DNA from: Limousia pullorum
GTDB lineage: Bacteria; Bacillota; Clostridia; Oscillospirales; Acutalibacteraceae
DNA: 21,593 nucleotides
Assembly: GCA_018714545.1 (NCBI GenBank)
Contig: DVNG01000088.1
Coordinates: forward strand, 1-21,593
Direction of reading: 5' to 3'
In this document: in pieces, positions 1 to 6,941 of the stretch
Layout of the letters: the number at the start of each line of letters is the position of its first letter
Numbering within the stretch: the stretch's first letter is position 1
Translations under genes and position numbers: made by a program
The notes under the pieces: model-generated
What the model was told of the DNA's origin: nothing
The model's input: the letters and a program-made list of their open reading frames with translations, nothing else
Databases searched by the model: none

Positions 1-17
1 TTTATGTAAGCCAATTT

Positions 18-48
18 GGGATTCCAAAGGGACCACCGTCCCTTTGGC
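18..48. repeat. palindromic repeat unit, left copy (upstream of proA)
   Basis: The core is a perfect hairpin: arm ccaaagggac at 24-33, loop cacc at 34-37, arm gtccctttgg at 38-47. The 31 bases at 18-48 are the exact reverse complement of 1370-1400 on the other side of proA, and the match ends abruptly at both edges. The stem is not followed by a T-run, so it does not look like a standard terminator. It reads like a small dispersed palindromic unit. The bases before it (ttt atg taa at 1-9) could be the end of an upstream gene, possibly proB, but too little is visible to call it. Confidence 0.85.
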
Positions 49-55
49 GGAAAGT

Positions 56-76
56 TTGAAAGGCAGAGCCTTTCAA
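56..76. repeat. short perfect hairpin before proA ribosome site
   Basis: Arm ttgaaaggc at 56-64 pairs with gcctttcaa at 68-76 around the 3-base loop aga. It ends 4 bases before the AGGAGG of proA, so if transcribed it would fold immediately upstream of that ribosome site. It mirrors the short hairpin at 1342-1362 on the far side of proA, though the sequence differs. Confidence 0.75.
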
Positions 77-93
77 GAAAAGGAGGAAAAAAG

Positions 94-1338
94 ATGACTG
101 TTATAGAGCAGATGGGCGCAAGGGCAAAGACAGCCGCAAGGGTTCTTGCCAATGCGGGAACAGAAAAAAATAAGGCTCTTATGAGCATTGCCAAGGCTTT
201 GAGAGAGAAATGTGAAGAGATATTAAAAGCCAATGAAATCGACATTGAGAACGGAAAAAATGCAGGACTTACAGTTTCTCTTCTGGATAGACTCAGACTT
301 ACCGAGGAGAGAGTGGAGGGAATTGCAGTAGGCGTTGAGCAGGTTGCCGCTTTGAAAGACCCTATCGGCGATGTTTTAAGCGGAAATAAGCTGGAAAACG
401 GCTTGGAGATAAGAAGAATAAGAGTTCCACTGGGCGTAATCGGAATTATTTATGAAGCACGTCCGAATGTTACAGCAGACGCCGCCGCTTTGTGCCTTAA
501 AGCCGGAAACGCAGTAATACTCCGTGGAGGTAAAGAGGCCATAAACTCGAATAAGGCTATTGCCGATATTATGCGTGAAGCTGTTGAAAAAGCAGGACTT
601 CCTAAGGATTCCATACAGCTTATTGAGGATACATCACGAGCAAGCTCCACAGAGCTTATGGGTTTAAGCGATTATCTTGATGTTCTTATCCCGAGAGGCG
701 GAGCAGGACTTATCAGAGCTGTTGTGGAAAATGCAAAGGTTCCTGTTATCGAAACAGGTGTGGGCAACTGCCATGTATACGTTGATGAGTATGCGGATAT
801 AGATATGGCGGCAAATATTATATTTAACGCAAAGACCTCAAGACCATCTGTGTGCAACGCAATCGAAACAATTCTTGTACACAGCGCAGTTGCAGAAAAA
901 GCCCTGCCGGCAATAAAGGCAAGACTTGACGAGAAAAATGTGGAGCTTAGAGGTTGTCCGAAAACAGCGGAAATTCTGGGCAGCTGTGTAAAGCCTGCCA
1001 CAGAAGAGGATTACTATAAGGAATTCCTTGATTATATACTTGCAGTAAAGGTTGTAGACAGCTTTGAAGAAGCGGTAGACCATATTGCAAAATACAGCAG
1101 CGGACACAGCGAATGTATAGTTACCGAGAACTACACAAGAGCCTGTGATTTCTTAAATCAGGTGGATGCGGCTGCGGTTTATGTAAACGCTTCAACAAGA
1201 TTTACCGACGGCGGACAGTTCGGCTTGGGCGCAGAAATAGGAATTTCCACCCAGAAGCTTCACGCCCGTGGCCCTATGGGACTTAACGAGCTTACAAGCT
1301 CAAAGTTTATAATACTTGGAAACGGACAAATCAGATAA
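94..1338 (+). CDS. proA: gamma-glutamyl phosphate reductase (glutamate-5-semialdehyde dehydrogenase)
   Basis: ProA reduces gamma-glutamyl phosphate to glutamate-5-semialdehyde with NADPH, the second step of proline synthesis from glutamate, in the cytosol. The 414-residue product matches the family's usual length. Visible are the aldehyde-dehydrogenase-type cofactor region with EARPNVT near residues 121-127, VILRGGKEA near 141-149, ETGVGNCHVYVD near 220-231, and the probable catalytic cysteine Cys254 in TSRPSVCNA. The start at 94 is chosen because AGGAGG lies at 81-86 and homology begins there. The reading frame stays open back to 16, but that part encodes the palindromic repeats. proB, its usual partner, would lie to the left, outside the window. 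The gene is bracketed by mirrored hairpins and ends next to a convergent minus-strand cluster. Confidence 0.96.
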   Translation: MTVIEQMGARAKTAARVLANAGTEKNKALMSIAKALREKCEEILKANEIDIENGKNAGLTVSLLDRLRLTEERVEGIAVGVEQVAALKDPIGDVLSGNKLENGLEIRRIRVPLGVIGIIYEARPNVTADAAALCLKAGNAVILRGGKEAINSNKAIADIMREAVEKAGLPKDSIQLIEDTSRASSTELMGLSDYLDVLIPRGGAGLIRAVVENAKVPVIETGVGNCHVYVDEYADIDMAANIIFNAKTSRPSVCNAIETILVHSAVAEKALPAIKARLDEKNVELRGCPKTAEILGSCVKPATEEDYYKEFLDYILAVKVVDSFEEAVDHIAKYSSGHSECIVTENYTRACDFLNQVDAAAVYVNASTRFTDGGQFGLGAEIGISTQKLHARGPMGLNELTSSKFIILGNGQIR

Positions 1339-1341
1339 TTC

Positions 1342-1362
1342 CTGAAGGACGCTGTCCTTCAG
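1342..1362. repeat. short perfect hairpin after proA
   Basis: Arm ctgaaggac at 1342-1350 pairs with gtccttcag at 1354-1362 around the loop gct. It begins 3 bases after the proA stop. No T-run follows, so if it ends transcription it is not by the usual intrinsic signature. Confidence 0.75.
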
Positions 1363-1369
1363 ACTACCA

Positions 1370-1400
1370 GCCAAAGGGACGGTGGTCCCTTTGGAATCCC
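1370..1400. repeat. palindromic repeat unit, right copy (inverted)
   Basis: This is the exact reverse complement of 18-48. The hairpin arms are ccaaagggac at 1371-1380 and gtccctttgg at 1385-1394. It lies between the convergent ends of proA and the minus-strand cluster, and the rest of the gap (1401-1446) shows nothing I can name. Confidence 0.85.
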
Positions 1401-1446
1401 GGAACAGCTCACGGAAGAGTGGATATGAATTGGTTACGGAAATCAT

Positions 1447-1869
1447 TTATATCAAAAGGTACATTAAGGCGAGCAGCAGACCGGTATCAGCGTTATCTGA
1501 CGAAAGCAGAAGAATAAGTATAAGTATCAGACTTTTCTCTTTATCGTGAAAACAGGCGTCGAGAACTTCACCGCCTGTTTTCGCCGCTTTTATATCATCG
1601 CCGCTGAAGCTTTCTGCAAGCTTTTGCAGGTCGATGTTTTCAGTTTCGTGATTTTGGGACTGTTGATTTTTATTGCCGTTTTGTCCGCCGGAAAAGGTCT
1701 GCGCTTCGTTATGAACTGCATGATGAGCGTCAGTCTGAGGGGGAGGAAAACTTCCCATGTTGTCGTTTCTGTTTTGGCGTTTTGAGTTATTTTCCTGAGA
1801 GGATGCGTTTTGCTGCATCTCTTTGACCCTCCTCATTGCTTCCTGTCTTAAATTGTCAAATCCTGCCAT
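1447..1869 (-). CDS. small Asn/Gln-rich protein with hydrophobic C-terminus, unknown function
   Basis: I do not recognise this 140-residue protein. Residues 1-20 are a charged amphipathic stretch. Residues 21-78 are low complexity, dominated by Asn, Gln, Ser and His. Residues 79-105 are a more ordinary helical stretch. The end, about 113-140, consists of two short runs of Leu/Ile separated by SSDNADTG. Such a tail could be two short buried helices or a membrane-associating hairpin; there is no N-terminal signal peptide. It is the last of three minus-strand genes: 12 bases separate it from the preceding stop, so co-transcription is likely. The ribosome site is weak (GAGTGTG before the ATG). 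Coding is supported by the shared composition and layout of the three genes. Confidence 0.7.
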   Translation of the reverse strand: MAGFDNLRQEAMRRVKEMQQNASSQENNSKRQNRNDNMGSFPPPQTDAHHAVHNEAQTFSGGQNGNKNQQSQNHETENIDLQKLAESFSGDDIKAAKTGGEVLDACFHDKEKSLILILILLLSSDNADTGLLLALMYLLI

Positions 1870-1881
1870 GAAAAATCACAC

Positions 1882-2376
1882 TCACAATATGCCCTTAGAT
1901 TTTATCAGGGGAAGTATTTTTAAAAGCCTGAGCATCTTCTTTGCTTCATCCAGCTTTTTCTGTTTTGCGCTTCCCAGAAAGGGGCGCAGAGCCTCCAAAA
2001 GACGTGTAGTGTCGTCCTCTGTGTTTAAAGAGGATAAAAGGGGCATAAGCTTTGCAACGGATGTCAAAGCTTCGCCGCCGAAAGAAGAATGGCTTTTGGC
2101 AAGACCGGATTGATGATTTTGATTGCCGGAATTGTTGTTCATTCCTCCCAAAAGGGACAGAAGCTGGGGATTGTTCATCAGTCCGGACAAAAGGTCTTGA
2201 TTTATCTGAGGGAAAGAACCGCCTTGATTGTTGTTTTCCGAATGATTTTGACTACGGTTATTTCCTGAATTGTTATTGGGAATATCAAGACCTAACTGTT
2301 TTCCCATGGACTCAAGCTGACTCATTGCCTGAGGGTCGGACATGATTTTCCCTATCAGCTCCTGAATATCATCCAT
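1882..2376 (-). CDS. Asn-rich protein with two STI1-like NP/DP motifs, unknown function
   Basis: A 164-residue protein I cannot assign. Two short helical motifs flank a Asn/Gln/Ser linker: GKIMSDPQAMSQLESMG near residues 9-25 and LLSGLMNNPQLLSLLGGM near 62-79. Both have the hydrophobic-xx-(N/D)P-Q pattern seen in STI1 (DP) domains of co-chaperones. The C-terminal third, from about residue 102, is a helical region with conserved-looking hydrophobics and then a basic amphipathic end (KKLDEAKKMLRLLK). There is no signal peptide or clear membrane segment. Its start overlaps the stop of the preceding gene by 8 bases, indicating translational coupling. STI1 resemblance is my inference; the coding call is firmer. 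Confidence 0.75.
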   Translation of the reverse strand: MDDIQELIGKIMSDPQAMSQLESMGKQLGLDIPNNNSGNNRSQNHSENNNQGGSFPQINQDLLSGLMNNPQLLSLLGGMNNNSGNQNHQSGLAKSHSSFGGEALTSVAKLMPLLSSLNTEDDTTRLLEALRPFLGSAKQKKLDEAKKMLRLLKILPLIKSKGIL

Positions 2377-2626
2377 TTGAGTTACCCCTCAGTTTTTTCA
2401 GCAGGCTTTGAGCCTGTGGACTGTTCATAATTTTTTCCATTTCTTTTGGATTGTTCAATATCTCTTTAACTTTTTGAGCGTTTTGCGGGTCGAGATTTTT
2501 TAAAATTTCGTTGGGCGAGCCTTGCTGCGCCATGTTTTGTACCTGCTCGGCGGAAATATTCTGACCTGCCGAATTGTTTTTTAACAGAGCGTTCAAAAGA
2601 TTAAAAAGTTTATCATTATTAGCCAT
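2369..2626 (-). CDS. small helical protein with STI1-like NP motif, unknown function
   Basis: An 85-residue protein, first gene of the three-gene minus-strand cluster. I start it at 2626 rather than at the longer in-frame ATG at 2710, because GAGGTG sits just upstream and the extension would run into the divergent phosphodiesterase gene. An N-terminal helix (MANNDKLFNLLNALLK) leads to a C-terminal stretch, about residues 50-80, with EILNNPKEMEKIMNSPQ. That is two closely spaced NP/SP turns between hydrophobic helices, close to the STI1 pattern. No catalytic motif is visible. It is divergent from the YfcE-type gene across only 58 bases, so promoters for both must lie in or next to that gap; I could not place either with confidence. 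Confidence 0.75.
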   Translation of the reverse strand: MANNDKLFNLLNALLKNNSAGQNISAEQVQNMAQQGSPNEILKNLDPQNAQKVKEILNNPKEMEKIMNSPQAQSLLKKLRGNSNG

Positions 2627-2684
2627 ATAAACACCTCGATACATATTATGCGGAAAAAGTAAAACTATGATAGGAGTTTTTAAT

Positions 2685-3170
2685 ATGAGAATACTTGTTG
2701 TTTCGGACACACACGGAGATTTCAGAACATTGAGAAAGGTTGTAGACGCTCACCAGGAGGCTGATATAATAGTCCACTGCGGTGACGGAGTAAGGGATAT
2801 AGACAGAATACAGGATATTTATCCCGAAAAGAAAATAATAAACGTAAGGGGCAACTGCGACCTTGGAGAAAACCAGGTTTCCCTGATTGAAATTTTTATG
2901 GTGCAGGGAAAAAAGATTATGGTAACCCACGGTCACCTTTTTGAGGTAAAATACGGACTCAACAGAATTATATACGAAGCAAAGGAGACAAACTGCGACG
3001 TTGTACTGTTCGGCCATACACATAATGCAGTTGCAGATTATGACGAGGGACTTTTTATTCTTAACCCCGGCAGCTGTAACGGATACAACGCAAGCTTCGG
3101 CTATGTGGATATTACAAAGGACGGAATTGTGACAAACATCCTCAAAGCCTCAACCTGCGACAGCTTTTAA
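2685..3170 (+). CDS. YfcE/MJ0936-type metallophosphoesterase
   Basis: A 161-residue calcineurin-like phosphoesterase of the small YfcE/MJ0936 family, which cleaves phosphodiesters with two bound metal ions; the natural substrate is generally unclear. All the metal-site motifs are present in order: DTHGD (Asp8, His10), HCGD (Asp34), GNCD (Asn57), THGH (His82) and GHTH (His111, His113). The start at 2685 follows TAGGAG at 2671-2676 and gives the usual N-terminus MRILVVSDTH; the in-frame ATG at 2667 has no ribosome site. The B. subtilis relative is YsnB. It is transcribed away from the Asn-rich cluster. No terminator is seen before the holB promoter. Confidence 0.93.
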   Translation: MRILVVSDTHGDFRTLRKVVDAHQEADIIVHCGDGVRDIDRIQDIYPEKKIINVRGNCDLGENQVSLIEIFMVQGKKIMVTHGHLFEVKYGLNRIIYEAKETNCDVVLFGHTHNAVADYDEGLFILNPGSCNGYNASFGYVDITKDGIVTNILKASTCDSF

Positions 3171-3184
3171 GTATTTACAATAAG

Positions 3185-3213
3185 TTGACATGTATTTTTA
3201 AATCATATATAAT
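3185..3213 (+). promoter_or_regulatory. perfect consensus sigma-A promoter for holB-yaaT
   Basis: TTGACA at 3185-3190 and TATAAT at 3208-3213 are separated by exactly 17 bases, a 12/12 match to the vegetative consensus. Transcription would start near 3220, about 30 bases before the holB start codon. The surrounding sequence is strongly AT-rich. Confidence 0.9.
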
Positions 3214-3251
3214 TTTATGTTGTGATATAAATTATTTTTTCGGAGGACACA

Positions 3252-4112
3252 ATGGAGAGCGGTCTTTTTTTAAACAATGAAAACGCAAAAAAAAGAATAG
3301 ACGCTCTATTTCAAAGCGGAAGAATTCCTCACGGAATATTGCTCCGTGGCGGAGATGAAGAGCTTAGAAAGGACTGCGCCAAATACATGGCGATGAAATT
3401 TCAGTGCATTTCCCAAAACCCTCCCTGCGGCAAGTGCGGACAATGCGTTAAGGTTATGTCCGACTGTCACAGCGACGTAATAACAGCAAAGGGAAGCGGT
3501 AAAACCGGAATTATCTCCATTGAGGAAATAAGAAGAATTTCGGCGGATTCTGTAATTAAAGCCAACGAGGGAAAATACAAGGTTTATTTTCTCTTTAATG
3601 TGGACAAGAAGCTTATGCGTGAGGGACAGAACGCCTTTTTAAAAACATTGGAAGAGCCGCCGGAAAAAGTTGTGTTTATAATGACCTGTGAAAGCGAAAA
3701 AGCCCTTTTGGACACAATAAGGAGCAGAGTTACCCTTTTGTCCCTTGACAGCAAAGAGCAGGTTTCAGGGGAAATTTTGGAAACCGCAGAAAATATTGTG
3801 CTGTCTATTTTGGAAAACAGGGAATTTCCTCTCATGAAATCCCTTGCCCCTATAATGGGCGACAGGGCAAAGGCTAAAGAAATTCTTTTGCAGGTAAAGG
3901 AAATTTTGAGAAAAAGTTTATCCCAGTGCTTTATGGTGGAAACAGGCTCACAGACCGCAGAAAAAGCATCGTTAAAGCTGAATAAACTTAAGATATTAAA
4001 ACTTATGGAGGCGACGGACAACGCCTTAATGTATATCGACCAAAACGGCGATATGAATTTACTTTCCGCTTGTCTTTGCGGAAAATACAGGAGGATTGCA
4101 TGGCAGAAGTAA
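3252..4112 (+). CDS. holB: DNA polymerase III subunit delta-prime
   Basis: Delta-prime is the stator of the clamp loader, which with DnaX and HolA opens the beta clamp and places it on primed DNA. The 286-residue product shows a zinc module with Cys52, Cys59, Cys62 and Cys65, the conserved LEEPP near residues 133-137, and SRV at 158-160 where the clamp-loader SRC motif lies. The N-terminal ATP site is degenerate (HGILLRGGDEELRKD), as expected for a subunit that does not hydrolyse ATP. A GSGKTG string at 81-86 looks like a P-loop but lies after the zinc module, not in the P-loop position. The start has GGAGGA at 3242-3247. It overlaps yaaT by 13 bases. The order holB-yaaT-trmN6-rsmI matches B. 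subtilis. Confidence 0.93.
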   Translation: MESGLFLNNENAKKRIDALFQSGRIPHGILLRGGDEELRKDCAKYMAMKFQCISQNPPCGKCGQCVKVMSDCHSDVITAKGSGKTGIISIEEIRRISADSVIKANEGKYKVYFLFNVDKKLMREGQNAFLKTLEEPPEKVVFIMTCESEKALLDTIRSRVTLLSLDSKEQVSGEILETAENIVLSILENREFPLMKSLAPIMGDRAKAKEILLQVKEILRKSLSQCFMVETGSQTAEKASLKLNKLKILKLMEATDNALMYIDQNGDMNLLSACLCGKYRRIAWQK

Positions 4113-4969
4113 TAGGAGTTAGATTTAAAGAGGCGGGCAAGGTTTATTACTTTGACCCGGATAACAATAAATTGAATATAAACGACATGGTAATTGTTGA
4201 AACCTCAAGAGGTGTTGAGTGCGGTCAGGTGGCTTTTGCAAACAGAGAAGCCGATGACGAGGAGATTGTGCATCCTCTTAAAAAGCTTATAAGAATTGCA
4301 ACTGCTGAGGATTTACAGCACTTAGAGGAAAACAAAAGAAAAGAAAAAGAAGCTTTTACCATATGTGAAAATAAAATTGCACAGCACAAGCTGGAAATGA
4401 AGCTTATCGACGTTGAATACACCTTTGACAACAGCAAGGTTCTGTTTTATTTTACCGCAGACGGCAGAATAGACTTCCGTGCTTTGGTAAAGGACTTGGC
4501 AGCGGTGTTCAGAACCAGAATAGAGCTTCGCCAGATAGGCGTCCGTGACGAGTCAAAAATGCTGGGCGGCTTGGGAATTTGCGGCAGACCTTTCTGCTGT
4601 CACACTTTTTTGGGAGAATTTCAGCCTGTTTCAATTAAAATGGCAAAGGAACAGGGGCTGTCACTTTCTCCGTCAAAGATTTCCGGAACCTGCGGCAGAC
4701 TTATGTGCTGTCTTAAATACGAACAGGAAGCATATACCGATATGCTGAAAAAGACACCGAAAATCGGCGCTATTGTTGAAACTCCAAACGGAAAAGGCCT
4801 TGTGGTTGAGTCAAACCTCCTTACAGGCACACTGAAAGTAAAGCTTGACAACACACCGGAAGCAGCTCCCCCACATGCTTTTAAAGTTAAAGAAGTAAAA
4901 ATTATAAAGAACGGCTATATAAAGGTTGATAAGAAAGAGCTTGAAGAGCTTAAGGGTCTTGAGGAATAA
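4100..4969 (+). CDS. yaaT: PSP1-domain protein YaaT/RicT
   Basis: In B. subtilis YaaT (RicT) forms a complex with YlbF and YmcA that carries [4Fe-4S] clusters, directs RNase Y to mRNA targets and influences sporulation and competence. This 289-residue protein has the PSP1 signature in its cysteine-rich part: LGICGRPFCCHTF near residues 158-169 and SGTCGRLMCCLKYE near 195-207, plus a further Cys near 40. These are plausible iron-sulfur ligands. The start at 4100 has AGGAGG at 4089-4094 and gives MAEVIGVRF; the in-frame ATG at 4070 lies inside holB and lacks a site. It overlaps holB by 13 bases, so the two are translated together. The end is acidic and lysine-rich. The next gene is a ferredoxin. 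Confidence 0.93.
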   Translation: MAEVIGVRFKEAGKVYYFDPDNNKLNINDMVIVETSRGVECGQVAFANREADDEEIVHPLKKLIRIATAEDLQHLEENKRKEKEAFTICENKIAQHKLEMKLIDVEYTFDNSKVLFYFTADGRIDFRALVKDLAAVFRTRIELRQIGVRDESKMLGGLGICGRPFCCHTFLGEFQPVSIKMAKEQGLSLSPSKISGTCGRLMCCLKYEQEAYTDMLKKTPKIGAIVETPNGKGLVVESNLLTGTLKVKLDNTPEAAPPHAFKVKEVKIIKNGYIKVDKKELEELKGLEE

Positions 4970-4987
4970 GAAATAATGAAAAAATCA

Positions 4988-5015
4988 TTGATTTTTTTTC
5001 TGAATATGGTATAAT
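4988..5015 (+). promoter_or_regulatory. extended -10 sigma-A promoter for ferredoxin
   Basis: TTGATT at 4988-4993, a 16-base spacer, and TATAAT at 5010-5015 preceded by TGG (5007-5009), an extended -10 element. Transcription would begin near 5022, shortly before AAGGAGGTG at 5030-5038. It gives the ferredoxin a transcript of its own, distinct from holB-yaaT. Confidence 0.85.
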
Positions 5016-5045
5016 GTGCTTAATAATAAAAGGAGGTGTATTTGA

Positions 5046-5216
5046 ATGGCATACGCAATTTCTGATGAATGCATCGCTTGTGGCGCTTGTGCAGATGAGT
5101 GTCCTGTAAGTGCTATTTCTGAGGGTGACGGCAAGTACGAGATCGACGCTGATACATGTATCGAGTGCGGCGCTTGCGCAGATGTATGTCCTGTTTCTGC
5201 ACCAGCACAGGCATAA
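5046..5216 (+). CDS. clostridial-type 2[4Fe-4S] ferredoxin
   Basis: A 56-residue low-potential electron carrier. Two classical motifs are seen: Cys9, Cys12, Cys15, Cys19 with CPVSAI, and Cys38, Cys41, Cys44, Cys48 with CPVSAP. Length and layout match clostridial ferredoxins, which pass electrons between pyruvate:ferredoxin oxidoreductase, hydrogenase and similar enzymes. The ribosome site AAGGAGGTG is close to ideal. Codons are biased towards GCT, GGC and TGT/TGC more than in the neighbours, consistent with high expression. It has its own promoter and a terminator at 5230-5266, so it is a monocistronic unit set into the holB-yaaT/trmN6-rsmI order. That order has no ferredoxin in B. subtilis. 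Confidence 0.95.
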   Translation: MAYAISDECIACGACADECPVSAISEGDGKYEIDADTCIECGACADVCPVSAPAQA

Positions 5217-5229
5217 GTTGTTTTTAATG

Positions 5230-5266
5230 AAAACGGCGAGGTTTTTATGCCTTGCCGTTTTTTGTT
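5230..5266 (+). terminator. intrinsic terminator of ferredoxin gene
   Basis: A 12-base stem (aaaacggcgagg at 5230-5241 with ccttgccgtttt at 5250-5261, one G-T pair) closes an 8-base loop and runs into T-rich sequence. Confidence 0.9.
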
Positions 5267-5306
5267 TGTGCCTTTTTATTTGAATACTTTTTTACAGGTG
5301 AAATAG

Positions 5307-6068
5307 ATGGAAAATGAAATTCTCTTAGAGGGAGAACATTTTGAGCCTTTGGGAAAGGGCGTAAAGATAATTGTAAATAAGGAGTACCGTTTTTCTACGG
5401 ATACGGTGCTGCTTGCAAATTTCTCAAAGCCACGAAAAAACGATATTGCCTGCGAGCTTGGTTCAGGCTGCGGCCCTATTCCTCTTATTTGGGCAAGGGA
5501 CAATGTGCCAAAGCTTGTATCGGCTGTTGAAATACAGGAGAAAGCCTGCGACCTTTTTAAAAGAAGCATTAAGGCCAACGGCTTTGAAGAAAAAATACAG
5601 GTTATAAACCGAGATTTGAGAGAACTTAAAGGTGTTTTAAGTTTCGGAAGCTATAATCTTGTAGTCTCAAATCCTCCCTACAAGCTTATGGGAACGGGAG
5701 TTTTAAACCCTGCGGAAAGCGATTTGATTGCAAGACATGAATACGGATGCAGTCTTGAGGATATAACAGAGGCGGCAAAAAATCTTTTGCAGTTCGGCGG
5801 AAGATTTTGTATCTGCCAGCGCCCCGAAAGGCTTACGGATGTTTTGCAGGCTATGCGAAACAGCGATTTAGAGCCTAAAAGACTGAGATTTGTCCAGCAA
5901 AGAGAGGGAAAAGAACCAAAGCTCTTTTTGGCAGAGGGCAGAAGAGGGGGCAAAAAGGGCTTTATGCAGGTTATGCCCACACTTTTTATTGAGGATGAAA
6001 CAGGCGATTTCTCTCAGGAGATGAAAGACATATACGGCTGTTACAAGGACGGCAGAAACAGTCTTTAA
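5307..6068 (+). CDS. trmN6: tRNA1(Val) A37 N6-methyltransferase family (YabB/TrmN6)
   Basis: An S-adenosylmethionine-dependent methyltransferase of the YfiC/YabB family; the E. coli member methylates N6 of adenine 37 in tRNA-Val. The 253-residue protein has motif I as CELGSGCGPIPL (residues 49-60) and the N6-adenine catalytic motif SNPPY (121-125). The N-terminal RFSTDTVLLANF is typical of the family. AGGTG at 5296-5300 precedes the ATG at 5307. It begins 40 bases after the ferredoxin terminator. I see no convincing promoter in that gap, so it may depend on readthrough or on a weak promoter. rsmI follows after 24 bases. Exact tRNA target here is inferred by family. Confidence 0.9.
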   Translation: MENEILLEGEHFEPLGKGVKIIVNKEYRFSTDTVLLANFSKPRKNDIACELGSGCGPIPLIWARDNVPKLVSAVEIQEKACDLFKRSIKANGFEEKIQVINRDLRELKGVLSFGSYNLVVSNPPYKLMGTGVLNPAESDLIARHEYGCSLEDITEAAKNLLQFGGRFCICQRPERLTDVLQAMRNSDLEPKRLRFVQQREGKEPKLFLAEGRRGGKKGFMQVMPTLFIEDETGDFSQEMKDIYGCYKDGRNSL

Positions 6069-6092
6069 TCCTGTTTCGGAAAGGAATTTATT

Positions 6093-6923
6093 ATGTCGGA
6101 ATACGGAATTCTGTATGTGGTGGGAACGCCTATAGGAAATCTTTCGGATATGTCCCCAAGAGCCGTGCAGACCTTGGAAGAGGTTGACTTTATAGCGGCG
6201 GAGGACACAAGGGTTACCTTGAAGCTTTTAAACCATTTTGAGATAAAAAAGCCAATGATAAGCTATTACGAGCACAACAAAAAAGAGCGTGGGGAGATTA
6301 TATGCCGCCGCCTTATGTCCGGTGAAAACGGAGCCATTGTAACCGACGCCGGTATGCCCTGTATTTCCGACCCGGGCGAAGAGCTTATCAGACAGTGCGG
6401 CGAATACGGAATAAAAACCGCAGTTGTGCCGGGCCCCAGCGCAGTTATTTCCGCTTTGGCGGTTTCGGGACTGGAAACCGGAAGATTTACCTTTGAGGGA
6501 TTTTTAAGCGTAAATAAGAAAAGCAGAAGAGAACACCTCAGTGAGCTTCAGGGAGAAAGGCGCACAATGATATTTTACGAAGCGCCCCACAAGCTTCCCA
6601 ACACCTTAGAGGATTTCAAAAATGCTTTTCCTGAAAGAAAGCTTACAATCGTAAGGGAAATTACAAAAATCCACGAGGAGGTTATAAGAACCACCACGGA
6701 TAAAGCCTTTGAGCTTTACGGGGACGGAAGCCTGAAAGGTGAAATCGTCCTTGTGCTTGAGGGCGCAAAGGAAGAAGTAAAAGAAGAATATACCTTGGAA
6801 GATGCGGTAAATCTCGCAAAATCCCTTATAGACGGGGGAGAAAAGAAGTCCGAAGCGGCAAAGGAAGCAGCGTCGGTTACAGGATTTAAGAAAAACGAAA
6901 TTTACCGAATTTTAAACCAGTGA
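6093..6923 (+). CDS. rsmI: 16S rRNA (cytidine-1402-2'-O)-methyltransferase
   Basis: RsmI methylates the 2'-O of C1402 in the ribosomal decoding centre. The 276-residue sequence has the tetrapyrrole-methylase-like fold motifs in order: VVGTPIGNL (9-17), AAEDTR (35-40), DAGMPCISDPG (85-95), VPGPSA (112-117) and FEGF (134-137). Length is normal. AAAGGAA at 6080-6085 serves as ribosome site. It lies between trmN6 and folC with gaps of 24 and 18 bases, so the three look like one transcript. The pairing with trmN6 matches yabB-yabC in B. subtilis. Confidence 0.96.
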   Translation: MSEYGILYVVGTPIGNLSDMSPRAVQTLEEVDFIAAEDTRVTLKLLNHFEIKKPMISYYEHNKKERGEIICRRLMSGENGAIVTDAGMPCISDPGEELIRQCGEYGIKTAVVPGPSAVISALAVSGLETGRFTFEGFLSVNKKSRREHLSELQGERRTMIFYEAPHKLPNTLEDFKNAFPERKLTIVREITKIHEEVIRTTTDKAFELYGDGSLKGEIVLVLEGAKEEVKEEYTLEDAVNLAKSLIDGGEKKSEAAKEAASVTGFKKNEIYRILNQ

Positions 6924-6941
6924 TGAAAAAGAGGGATAATT

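Noticed and set aside
1823..2345. Plus-strand reading frames opposite the Asn-rich genes
   Set aside because: They lack ribosome sites and recognisable motifs. The minus-strand frames have coupled starts and coherent helical and low-complexity patterns.
3492..3509. P-loop-like GSGKTG in delta-prime (HolB)
   Set aside because: It lies after the zinc module at residues 81-86, where delta-prime proteins have a variable glycine/lysine-rich loop, not at the Walker A position. The true ATP-site region is degenerate, so this is a chance match.
5678..5980. Minus-strand open frame of 100 codons inside trmN6
   Set aside because: It is a shadow of a well-supported gene, with no ribosome site or family resemblance.
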